Assembly (NCBI GenBank): GCA_052389435.1
Contig: JBQTIB010000080.1
Span: 1-64,000 of the forward strand
DNA: 64,000 bases
Reading direction: 5' to 3'
Source of the DNA: JBQTKD01 sp052389435
GTDB taxonomy: Bacteria > Actinomycetota > Actinomycetes > Sporichthyales > Sporichthyaceae
Part shown: piece after piece, positions 16,721-26,201 of the stretch
Position numbering within the stretch: the first letter of the stretch is position 1
Layout of the letters: each line of letters begins with the position of its first letter
Notes under the pieces: model-generated
Database searches by the model: none
Told to the model about the DNA's origin: nothing
The model's input: only the letters and a program-made list of their open reading frames with translations
Position numbers and translations under genes: made by a program

Positions 16721-16860
16721 CCCTGCGCTCATCCATGACCGCCGGCCCATGGGCGCGCCCGATTTGTCCGGTTCGGATGGGCCCGCGCTCATCCATGACC
16801 GCCGGCCCATGGGCGCGCCCGGTTTGCCCGGTTTGCGTGGGCCCGCGCTCATCCATGAGC
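16721..16860. repeat. 60-bp tandem repeat between hutH and hutU
   Basis: Two full copies and a third partial one with an exact 60-bp period (16721-16780, 16781-16840, 16841-16860). Each copy holds GCGCTCATCCATGA and a CGGCCCATGGGCGCGCCCG block. The same unit with the same 60-bp period recurs at 60420-60505. There are no spacers and no ORF evidence; it looks like an intergenic repeat family. Confidence 0.85.
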
Positions 16861-16883
16861 GTGGGGCACCGGCGGTGGGACGC

Positions 16884-18557
<1,674 letters not shown>

Positions 18558-18608
18558 CGTCCGTCCCTCCAACGGCGCAGGGAGCTCGCCTCCGCCGCCG
18601 TTCTGCTG

Positions 18609-18686
18609 CTTCACGCGCCGCGGTGCCGCCGCACGCGCCGGGTGACGTGGCGTCAGGCGAGTGAAGCGGCACCGCAACGCGTGAAG
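18609..18686. repeat. Long inverted repeat between hutU and the ABC genes
   Basis: Arms of 21 bp (18609-18629 and 18666-18686) match at 19 positions around a 36-nt loop; the outer parts are CTTCACGCG and CGCGTGAAG. It begins about 50 nt after hutU and may act as terminator or processing hairpin. The rest of the 334-bp gap (18558-18891) shows no gene. The GTGAAGC element also occurs near 62.6 kb. Confidence 0.7.
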
Positions 18687-18891
18687 CGCGTCCCTGCCGG
18701 GGGTGGAGGTGGGAGGGGGTCACTCGGGTGGCGGTGCGGACCAAGATCGTTATGTGGACAGAAAGTCGCAATACGGATACGCAGCGTGTCGTCGGGGGCG
18801 ATCAGGCCATCTGGTCGGCCGGCGGCGTTACGTTTGTCGGGCCAGTAGAAGTGGCCGCTCCTGCGTGCCCAAGGATTTCGGTGGTCGAGCT

Positions 18892-20784
18892 TTGATCGAG
18901 TTCGAAGGCGTCACAAAGGTCTTCCCCGGCGGAACCGTGGCCGTGGACGATCTGAGCCTCGTCGCGCCTGCCGGGCGCATCACCGTGGTGATGGGCCCGC
19001 GTGGCTGCGGCAAGACCTCCCTCGTGCGCATGGTCAACCGAATGCTCGATCCGTCCGCGGGTCGGATCATGGTCAACGGCGCTCCGAACACCAACGTGCG
19101 GCGCTCCGTGCTGCGCCGCGGCATCGGCTACCTGTCCGCGGGTGGCCTGTTCCCGCACCGCACCGTCGCCCGCAACATCGAGACCGTCCCGCTGCTGCTC
19201 GGCATCGGCCGCGAGGCCGCCCGCGAACGCGCGATGGCGCTGCTCGAGCACGTCGGACTGCCCGCCTCCTTCGCCGACAAGTACCCGGGTCAGCTCTCCG
19301 CGGGCCAGCAGGTGCGCGTCGGACTCGCCCGCGCGCTCGCCGCCGACCCGCCCGTACTGCTGCTCGACGCTCCGTTCACCGCACTCGAGCCCGCCGTCCG
19401 CCAGGACATCCAGGACGACCTGCTCGAACTGCAGCGCATCGCGCCCAAGACGATCCTGCTCGCCACCGAGGACATCGACGAGGCCATCAAGCTCGGCGAC
19501 CAGATCGCGGTGCTCGACTCCGGTCGCCTCATCCAGTTGGCGACGCCGCAGGTCCTGCTGTCCTACCCGGGCAGCGACTACGTGGCCGACCTGCTCGGCC
19601 GCGACCGCGGCATCCGCAAGCTGACCTTCCTGCCTGCCTCCGACCTGAAGCTGACGCCGGCCGCCACCGTGCAGGCCGGCACCACCGGCTCGCGCGCGCA
19701 GGCGATCGCCGCGTCGCAGGGCCAACGCTGGCTGCTCGTCCTCGACCCCGACCGTCGCCCCCGCGGGTGGGTGGACAGCGCCGTGCTCGGCCCGGACCAG
19801 ATCGTGTCCGGCGCGGTCGTGCACCCGCTCGGCGGCACCTTCTACTCCGACGAGAGCGTGCTCGCAGCCCTCGACGCCGCGATCCTCTCCCCGCCCGGCC
19901 TGGCCGTCTGTCTCGACGACGAGGGCAAGACCGTCGGAGTCGTCAGCCAAACCGAGATCGCCACGTACCTGACCGCGCAGCCGCCGGTCGCGGCCGCAGC
20001 CGCGGGCATGACCAATCCGGCCGGGTATGTCGAGGGACCGCGGCCCGCCCGTACCCAGGCCGAGGCGTTCCGCCCGACGGTCGAGCCCGAACCCGCCGCT
20101 GCGGCTTACGGACAGTCGCCCGCGATTTCGTCCGACCCGGTCCGCACCCCGGACCCGGTCCGCACCCCGGACCCGGTTCGCGCTGCGGAGCCGGTTCCTG
20201 CCCCGGATCCGGTCCGCACGCCCGACCCGGTCCGCACGCCCGACCCGCTCCGCACGCCCGACCCGATCCGCGCCTCGGAGCCCGAGGTTCCCGCCGGACC
20301 GGTGGGGCCGGCCGAGCCCGTCGCGCCCGTTCGCGAGCCCGTGTCCCAGACGCCGCCCGCTTCCGCAGTCTTCCCGGCGGAGCCGCGTCGCGAAGGCGCG
20401 CGCGAGCCCGTCCGCGCGGAGGATCCGCCGACGGCCCCGATGCCCGCGGTCAGCCCGGCCCCGGTGCGCCGCCCGCCCGCGCCGCAGCCCGTCCCGGTGG
20501 TCAAGGAAACCTCGCGGCCCACGGCCCCGGTGCCGATGCCCGCCGCCAACCCCTCCCTTCGCCCGGCCGTGGCCACCGGCCGTCCGGCGCAGGTGCCCAC
20601 GGAGCGTCGTCCGGAGGCCGCGTCCGAACCGGTGGCCGCCGCGGGTGCCACCGCCACGGCCACCGAGTCCCGGGAGGAGAAGCGGACCTCCTCGGCCACC
20701 TCCGGCGGCTGGGAGTGGCGCTCGGATCTCGGGCAGTGGGTGCAGACCGAATCCGACGGAGCAACCGACGGGACCGGCCGGTGA
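18892..20784 (+). CDS. OpuC/ProV-like ABC ATPase, degenerate, with Pro-rich tail
   Basis: Protein of 630 residues. Residues 1-235 are an osmoprotectant-type (ProV/OpuCA) ABC ATPase, about 236-370 a CBS-like region, and 375-630 a Pro-rich tail with D-P-V-R-T-P repeats ending W-E-W-R-S-D-L-G-Q-W. Walker A is intact (G35-P-R-G-C-G-K-T-S43), but the Q-loop has no Gln (Y-L-S-A-G-G), the signature is L-S-A-G-Q (Ala137), Walker B ends L-L-L-D-A160-P where Glu is catalytic, and the H-loop His is Glu193. It may bind but hardly hydrolyse ATP. TTG 18892 gives the family start M-I-E-F-E-G-V; GTG 18865 is an alternative. It overlaps the permease gene by GTGA. Confidence 0.85.
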   Translation: MIEFEGVTKVFPGGTVAVDDLSLVAPAGRITVVMGPRGCGKTSLVRMVNRMLDPSAGRIMVNGAPNTNVRRSVLRRGIGYLSAGGLFPHRTVARNIETVPLLLGIGREAARERAMALLEHVGLPASFADKYPGQLSAGQQVRVGLARALAADPPVLLLDAPFTALEPAVRQDIQDDLLELQRIAPKTILLATEDIDEAIKLGDQIAVLDSGRLIQLATPQVLLSYPGSDYVADLLGRDRGIRKLTFLPASDLKLTPAATVQAGTTGSRAQAIAASQGQRWLLVLDPDRRPRGWVDSAVLGPDQIVSGAVVHPLGGTFYSDESVLAALDAAILSPPGLAVCLDDEGKTVGVVSQTEIATYLTAQPPVAAAAAGMTNPAGYVEGPRPARTQAEAFRPTVEPEPAAAAYGQSPAISSDPVRTPDPVRTPDPVRAAEPVPAPDPVRTPDPVRTPDPLRTPDPIRASEPEVPAGPVGPAEPVAPVREPVSQTPPASAVFPAEPRREGAREPVRAEDPPTAPMPAVSPAPVRRPPAPQPVPVVKETSRPTAPVPMPAANPSLRPAVATGRPAQVPTERRPEAASEPVAAAGATATATESREEKRTSSATSGGWEWRSDLGQWVQTESDGATDGTGR

Positions 20785-21425
20785 ACTGGGCCTGGGAGAA
20801 CCGGGAGATGCTCGCCCGCGAATTCGGCGAGCACGCCTACCTGGCGCTGATCCCGCTGTTCGTCGGGCTCCTGATCGCCCTGCCGCTCGGGGTGTTCCTG
20901 TCCCGCTCGGACTGGTCGCGGACCACCACGCTCACCCTGTGCGCGGGGTTGCAGGCGATTCCGGCGCTGTCGTGGTTCGTCGTGCTGCCCGGTCTGCTGT
21001 CCACTCGGCTCGACGCCGGCGGCAACGTGATCGTCGGCCTCACCCTGCTCTCCGCCGCGATGCTCACCCGCTCGGTCTGCGCCGCGGTCGGCGAGGTTCC
21101 GGCCGACCTCAGCCAGACCGCGGAGGCCGTCGGCTTCGGTCCGGTCTCCCGGGCGACGCGCATCGAACTTCCCCTGGCCGGACCGGCCATCATCGCGGGC
21201 ATCCGGGACGCAGCCGTCGCCTGTATCGGCCTGGTCACCCTCGCCGCGCTGGTCGGCATCGGGGGCCTGGGTCGCGTCCTGACCCAGGGTTTCGCGAACT
21301 CCTCCGAGGCCGAGGTTCTCGTCGGCGTCGCGCTGGTCGTGGCGATGGCAGTCGGCCTGGAGAGCCTGCTCTCCCGAGCCCAACAGAAGCTTCTTCCCTG
21401 GTCGAAACTGGCGCCCATCAGATGA
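20781..21425 (+). CDS. OpuC/ProW-like ABC permease 1
   Basis: Membrane component of 214 residues of the glycine-betaine/choline/proline (BPD_transp_1) type, with about five or six transmembrane helices. The EAA coupling loop is A-E-A-V-G-F-G-P-V-S-R-A-T-R-I-E-L-P-L-A-G-P, and G-I-G-G-L-G-R-V-L follows, both typical. GTGA overlap with the ATPase and ATGA overlap with the second permease show tight coupling. Substrate may be a hut-related compound such as histidine, since HutV/W/X transporters belong to the same family; this is inference. Confidence 0.9.
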   Translation: MNWAWENREMLAREFGEHAYLALIPLFVGLLIALPLGVFLSRSDWSRTTTLTLCAGLQAIPALSWFVVLPGLLSTRLDAGGNVIVGLTLLSAAMLTRSVCAAVGEVPADLSQTAEAVGFGPVSRATRIELPLAGPAIIAGIRDAAVACIGLVTLAALVGIGGLGRVLTQGFANSSEAEVLVGVALVVAMAVGLESLLSRAQQKLLPWSKLAPIR

Positions 21426-22162
21426 ACCTGATGTTCAACTACCTCGGCGACGTCGGGAACTGGTCCGGCGCCGGCGGCATCGGCGAGCGGTTGGGCGAGC
21501 ACCTGGCGATCTCGCTCGGCGCCCTGGTCGTCGCCACCGCGTTCGCGCTTCCGCTCGGTGTGATGGTGGGTCACTCGCGTCGCGGCGACGACCTTCCGAT
21601 CCTGTTCGGCACCCTCGGCCGGCTGCTGCCGCCGCTCGGCGTGCTCGTGTACTTCGCGATGAAGACCGACGGCGGCACGCTGCCCGCCTTCGCCGTCATC
21701 GTGCTGATGACCGCGGCGCCGATCATGTCAGCGGCCTACCGCAGCGTGCGTCTGATCGACCGCAACGTCGTCGAATCCGCGCGGGCCGCAGGCATGCTGC
21801 CGCCGGTGGTGCTCCGCGAGGTCGAAATTCCGATGGCCATGCCCGCGCTCGTGCGCGGGGTGCGTCGGGCGGCGGTGGCGGCCGTGGCCATGACCGCCGT
21901 CGCGGCCTACGTCGGCGCCGGTGGCCTCGGCCGCATGATCCTGGACGGGCAGTCGCCCGAGATCCGCAACTACGGCATGGTCGCCGCAGGCGGCCTGCTG
22001 CTCGCGGTGGTGTCGGTCGTCGTGCACCTGGTGGTGACCGCGCTCGGCAAGGAACTGATCCCGCCGGGGCTGTCCGCCCGTCCCGACGGGCCGGAGACGA
22101 CGGTGCCCAACGCGACGCCGATCCCCATGCCCGTGCTGACCGCGCTGCCGCCGAACTCCTAG
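21422..22162 (+). CDS. OpuC/ProW-like ABC permease 2
   Basis: Second membrane component, 246 residues, about five to six transmembrane helices. EAA loop A-R-A-A-G-M-L-P-P-V-V-L-R-E-V-E-I-P-M-A-M-P and G-A-G-G-L-G-R-M-I are recognisable. A Pro-rich C-terminus of about 30 residues is added. The two different permeases suggest a heterodimeric channel as in OpuC systems. No periplasmic/lipoprotein binding protein gene is found in this cluster. It ends 9 nt before the M20 gene. Confidence 0.9.
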   Translation: MNLMFNYLGDVGNWSGAGGIGERLGEHLAISLGALVVATAFALPLGVMVGHSRRGDDLPILFGTLGRLLPPLGVLVYFAMKTDGGTLPAFAVIVLMTAAPIMSAAYRSVRLIDRNVVESARAAGMLPPVVLREVEIPMAMPALVRGVRRAAVAAVAMTAVAAYVGAGGLGRMILDGQSPEIRNYGMVAAGGLLLAVVSVVVHLVVTALGKELIPPGLSARPDGPETTVPNATPIPMPVLTALPPNS

Positions 22163-22171
22163 GACGCTGCG

Positions 22172-23389
22172 ATGGCGGCGGCCGCGTTCGACGCGATGTG
22201 GGCCGAGCTCGCCGAGGTCGGCCGCGACGACGCCACCGGCGGCTACGACCGATTCTGCTGGCAGCCCGCCGAACTGACCTGCCGCGAATGGTTCATCGCG
22301 CAGGCCCAGCGCCGCGGCCTGGCCACCGAGACCGATCGCAACGGCAACCTGTGGGCGTGGACCGCGCCGGGGTCCGATCGGCCCGCGGTCGTCACCGGTT
22401 CGCACCTGGACTCGGTTCCCTCCGGCGGCGCCTTCGACGGCCCGCTCGGCATCGCGACCGCGTTCGCCGCGCTGGACGAGCTCCACGCCCGGGGCGTCGA
22501 GCCCGCGGCGCCGGTGGCCGTCGTCGCCTTCGCCGAAGAGGAGGGCGGGCGGTTCGGCCTGCCCTGTCTGGGCTCCCGGCTGCTGACCGGCGTCCTCGCC
22601 CCGGCCCGGGCGGCGGGCCTGCGGGACCGGGAGGGGCACACCTTCGGCCAGGCGATGCGCTGGGCCGGCTTCGACCCCTCCGGGCTCGGCTCGGATCCGG
22701 AGCGGCTGGCCCGGATCGGGACCTACGTCGAACTGCACGTGGAGCAGGGCCGGGCGCTCGTCCACGGCGAGCACCCGGTGGGCGTCGGCAGCGGCCTACG
22801 GCCGCACGGCCGGTGGCGCCTGGACCTGCTCGGGCGGGCCGACCACGCCGGGACCGCTCTGCTCGCCGACCGCTGCGACCCGATGCCGGTGTTCGCCGCG
22901 ACCGTTCTCGCCGTTCGGGCGGCGGCGCTGCGGCACGGGGCGCTGGCAACCGTCGGACGCTGCCTCGTCGACCCCGGCGGCACCAACGTGATCCCCCGTC
23001 AGGTGTCGGTGTGGCTCGACATCCGCGCCGGCGAGTCCGGTGCGGTCCGCGCGGTGCTGGAGGACGTGCTCGCCGAGACCCGGAGCTACGCGCGGGCCGA
23101 CGGCGTCGCGGTGAGCCTGGCCGAGGAGTCCTACTCCCCGGCCGTGACCCTCGACCTGGACCTGGCCGTGCGACTGTCCGACGCGCTGGACGGCGCCCCG
23201 GTGCTGGACACCGGCGCGGGCCACGACGCGGGCGTCCTGGCCGCCGCCGGCGTTCCGACGGCGATGCTCTTCGTCCGCAACCCCACCGGCGTCTCCCACG
23301 CCCCGGACGAACACGCCACCGCCGAGGACTGCCACGCCGGCGTCGCGGCCCTGGCCGACGCCCTGCTGCTCGCCGCCGAGAATCTGTGA
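22172..23389 (+). CDS. M20 amidohydrolase (allantoate amidohydrolase-like), candidate HutG substitute
   Basis: Zinc-dependent M20 peptidase-family protein of 405 residues of the allantoate amidohydrolase/N-carbamoyl amino acid hydrolase type. Metal and catalytic signatures: G-S-H-L-D-S-V, G-A-F-D-G-P-L-G, F-A-E-E-E-G-G-R-F, H-V-E-Q-G and the late A-G-H-D-A; the dimerisation insert is present. The cluster contains HutF, which makes N-formylglutamate, but no HutG deformylase. This enzyme lies directly before hutF (GTGA overlap), so it probably cleaves N-formylglutamate or a related amide. That substrate is inferred from context, not from residues. Confidence 0.85.
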   Translation: MAAAAFDAMWAELAEVGRDDATGGYDRFCWQPAELTCREWFIAQAQRRGLATETDRNGNLWAWTAPGSDRPAVVTGSHLDSVPSGGAFDGPLGIATAFAALDELHARGVEPAAPVAVVAFAEEEGGRFGLPCLGSRLLTGVLAPARAAGLRDREGHTFGQAMRWAGFDPSGLGSDPERLARIGTYVELHVEQGRALVHGEHPVGVGSGLRPHGRWRLDLLGRADHAGTALLADRCDPMPVFAATVLAVRAAALRHGALATVGRCLVDPGGTNVIPRQVSVWLDIRAGESGAVRAVLEDVLAETRSYARADGVAVSLAEESYSPAVTLDLDLAVRLSDALDGAPVLDTGAGHDAGVLAAAGVPTAMLFVRNPTGVSHAPDEHATAEDCHAGVAALADALLLAAENL

Positions 23390-24699
23390 CCGCCTACTGG
23401 TGCGAGTACGCCTGGCTGCCCTCGGGGGAGGTGACGGCCGGCGTGCGGGTGGTGGTCGACGGCGAACGGTTCGCCCGCGTCGTGGCGGCGCCGCCGGAGC
23501 CCGGCGACCTCGCCCTGGCCGGCCTGACCCTTCCGGGCCTGGCCAACGCCCACTCGCACGCCTTTCACCGCGCGTTGCGGGCCCGTACCGGAGGCGGGGA
23601 CTTCTTCGCCTGGCGCGAGGAGATGTACGCGATCGCGGGCGCCCTCGATCCCGACTCCTACCTGGTGCTCGCGCGAGCGGTGTACGGGGAGATGGCGCTG
23701 GCCGGGATCACGTGCGTGGGAGAGTTCCACTACCTGCACCACGCGCCGGGCGGGCGCAGGTACGCCGACCCGAACGCGATGGGGCACGCCCTCGCGCAGG
23801 CCGCACGGGAGGCCGGCATCCGGATCGCCGTCCTCGACGCCTGCTACCTCTCGAGCGGCTTCGGCAGAGAACTGACCTACCCTCAGCAGCGGTTCGGCGA
23901 CGGCGACGTCCACGGTTGGCTGCAGCGCGTCTCGCGCTTCGATCCCGGGGCGCACGCCACGCTCGGCGCCGCGGTTCACTCCGTCCGCGCCGTGGAACCG
24001 CGCGACGTCGAACTCGTCGCCGAATGGGCCGCCCGCGGAGCGCCGTTGCACGCCCACGTCTCGGAACAGCCCGCCGAGAACGAGCAGTGCCTCGCGGCCT
24101 ACGGGCGCACCCCGAGTCAGGTCCTACACGCCGCCGGCGCCCTGGCCAGCAACCTGACCGCGGTCCACGGCACCCACCTGACGGAGGCCGACGTCGTCCT
24201 GCACGGGCTGAACCGATCCACGGTCTGTCTGTGCCCGACCACCGAACGGGACCTCGCCGACGGCATCGGCCCCGCGGCGGCACTGCGCGACGCGGGCGTC
24301 CGTCTCGCGCTGGGCTCGGACTCGCACGCCGTGATCGACCTTTTCGAGGAGGCCCGCGGCGTCGAGATGCACGAACGCCTGCGCAGCGGTCGGCGCGGCG
24401 TGCACGACCCCGCCGCCCTGCTGCGCGCCGCCACCGTGGACGGGCACGCCGCTCTGGGCTGGGCCGACGCCGGACGCATCGAGGCCGGTGCCTGGGCGGA
24501 CCTGGTCACCGTCGACCTCGCCTCGGTCCGCACGGCCGGCTGCCCGCCCACGGCGGCGACCGCGGTGCTCGCCGCCACGGCCGCCGACGTGCGGCACGTC
24601 CTGGCCTCCGGCAGAGTCGTGGTGGCCGAGGGCCGGCACACGATGATCGACGACGTCACAGTGGCCCTGCGCGACGCGGTCGCCGCACTGCACCGATAG
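23386..24699 (+). CDS. hutF: Formimidoylglutamate deiminase
   Basis: Amidohydrolase-superfamily enzyme of 437 residues that converts N-formimino-L-glutamate to N-formyl-L-glutamate and ammonia. Seen: metal-binding N-A-H-S-H-A-F-H-R-A-L-R, then G-E-F-H-Y-L-H-H, H-V-S-E-Q, V-H-G-T-H-L and the S-D-S-H-A-V-I-D-L-F-E-E-A-R segment typical of HutF. GTG 23386 overlaps the preceding stop by GTGA. It lies just before hutI and confirms the deiminase (two-step) branch of histidine degradation. Confidence 0.93.
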   Translation: MTAYWCEYAWLPSGEVTAGVRVVVDGERFARVVAAPPEPGDLALAGLTLPGLANAHSHAFHRALRARTGGGDFFAWREEMYAIAGALDPDSYLVLARAVYGEMALAGITCVGEFHYLHHAPGGRRYADPNAMGHALAQAAREAGIRIAVLDACYLSSGFGRELTYPQQRFGDGDVHGWLQRVSRFDPGAHATLGAAVHSVRAVEPRDVELVAEWAARGAPLHAHVSEQPAENEQCLAAYGRTPSQVLHAAGALASNLTAVHGTHLTEADVVLHGLNRSTVCLCPTTERDLADGIGPAAALRDAGVRLALGSDSHAVIDLFEEARGVEMHERLRSGRRGVHDPAALLRAATVDGHAALGWADAGRIEAGAWADLVTVDLASVRTAGCPPTAATAVLAATAADVRHVLASGRVVVAEGRHTMIDDVTVALRDAVAALHR

Positions 24700-24706
24700 T
24701 GGTCAG

Positions 24707-25870
24707 GTGACGAGCTTCGTACTGACCGACATCTCGACGTTGGTCACCAACGACCCGTACCTCGGCGCCGCCCCGCTCGGCGAACTCCGCGACGCGGCCC
24801 TGATCGTCGAGGGCTCGCGCGTGTCCTGGGTCGGGCCCGCGGCCTCCGCCCCGGCGGCGGACACCCGGGTCAGTGCCGGTGGGGGCTGCGTGCTTCCGGG
24901 CTTCGTCGACTCCCACACCCATCTGGTCTTCGCCGGAGACCGGCTCTCCGAGTTCACCGAGCGCGCTGCCGGCCGGCCCTACTCCGCCGGCGGAATCGCG
25001 AGCACCGTGGAGGCCACCCGCGCCGCCGCGGACGAGGTCCTCGAGGACAACCTGTCCCGCTTGCTGCGCGAGGCGTTCGCGAGCGGTACGACCACGGTGG
25101 AGATCAAGTCCGGCTACGGCCTGACTCCGCACGACGAGGAACGGGCGCTGCGCATCGCCGCCCAGTTCACCGACCAGACGACCTTCCTCGGCGCGCACGT
25201 CGTCCCACCGGAGTTCGCCGACGACCGGGACGGCTACCTCGACCTGCTCGTCGGCCCGATGCTCACCGCGGCGGCGCCGCACGCCCGCTGGATCGACGTG
25301 TTCTGCGACGCCGGGGCCTTCGACGCGGACGAAACCCGAACGATCCTGCGCGCGGGCGAAGCCGCGTTCCTCTCGGCCCGGCTGCACGCCAACCAGCTCG
25401 ACCACGGACCGGGCGTTCGGCTCGCAGTGGAGTTCAACGCGGCCTCCGCGGACCACTGCACCTACCTGACCGACGCCGACGTCGACGCGCTCGCGCAGTC
25501 CACCACCGTCGCGACGCTGCTGCCGGCCGCAGAGTTCTCCACGCGATCGCCGTATGCGAACGCGCGCCGACTGCTCGACGCCGGGGTCACGGTGGCGCTG
25601 GCCACCGACTGCAACCCGGGCTCCGCCTACACGACCTCGATGCCGTTCGCGATCGCCCTCGCGGTGCGCGAACTCGGCATGAGCCCGGCCGAGGCGATCT
25701 GGGCGGCCACCGCGGGCGGGGCCGCGGCGCTGCGGCGAAGCGACGTCGGCAACCTGCGTCCCGGATCCCGCGCGGACTTCGTCGTCCTCGCGGCCCCCGA
25801 TCCGGGGTATCTGGCCTACCGGCCGGGGGTACAGCTGATCTCCGGCGTCTGGAAGAACGGACGCGGCTAG
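24707..25870 (+). CDS. hutI: Imidazolonepropionase
   Basis: Metal-dependent amidohydrolase of 387 residues that opens imidazolone-5-propionate to formiminoglutamate. Motifs: D-S-H-T-H-L-V-F-A-G-D-R (metal), G-T-T-T-V-E-I-K-S-G-Y-G-L, F-L-G-A-H-V-V-P-P-E, H-A-N-Q-L and T-D-C-N-P-G-S-A-Y-T-T-S-M-P near the C-terminus, all family marks. GTG start 7 nt after hutF. Last gene of the hut cluster; it is convergent with, and overlaps by 4 bp, a possible small membrane protein gene. Confidence 0.95.
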   Translation: MTSFVLTDISTLVTNDPYLGAAPLGELRDAALIVEGSRVSWVGPAASAPAADTRVSAGGGCVLPGFVDSHTHLVFAGDRLSEFTERAAGRPYSAGGIASTVEATRAAADEVLEDNLSRLLREAFASGTTTVEIKSGYGLTPHDEERALRIAAQFTDQTTFLGAHVVPPEFADDRDGYLDLLVGPMLTAAAPHARWIDVFCDAGAFDADETRTILRAGEAAFLSARLHANQLDHGPGVRLAVEFNAASADHCTYLTDADVDALAQSTTVATLLPAAEFSTRSPYANARRLLDAGVTVALATDCNPGSAYTTSMPFAIALAVRELGMSPAEAIWAATAGGAAALRRSDVGNLRPGSRADFVVLAAPDPGYLAYRPGVQLISGVWKNGRG

Positions 25871-26010
25871 ATCAGGTACCCGTAGGTCCAGCGGACGACG
25901 TGGATCAGGGCCGGAGCGGCGGTGAGCAACATGCCGAGCGCAACGAGCAGGGCCACCAGGCGCACGCGGGCCGAAGGACCGCCGTCCGTCGCTCGCATCG
26001 TCCGCAACAT
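25867..26010 (-). CDS. Possible small membrane protein
   Basis: Open frame of 47 residues, with a short polar start and one hydrophobic helix (about residues 18-38) followed by V-R-W-T-Y-G-Y-L-I. No Shine-Dalgarno is seen before ATG 26010 or ATG 25998, so expression is uncertain. Its stop overlaps the hutI stop by 4 bp. Not recognised as a family. Confidence 0.38.
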   Translation of the reverse strand: MLRTMRATDGGPSARVRLVALLVALGMLLTAAPALIHVVRWTYGYLI

Positions 26011-26201
26011 GAGTTGAGGATAGGCCGAGTGACGCCTGAGGTGAATGGTGAGCAGGTAAGCGCGTAGTTCGGCAATGGTTGCGCTTTGGTCGACTGAACT
26101 CCCATATGCGTGTGCAAGACTCCCCGGACTCTTGAGCGGAACAGTGAGAAATTCACCGATTTCGCCGGCGCAGCTGCCCGGGCCGACAAGGAGCGAACGC
26201 G

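Noticed and set aside
16721..16860. CRISPR array
   Set aside because: The 60-bp units are contiguous tandem copies without spacers and there are no cas genes.
16726..16883. Extended hutU start upstream through the repeat
   Set aside because: The frame is open, but the added residues are the repeat in translation; the ATG at 16884 has a ribosome site and gives the normal urocanase length.
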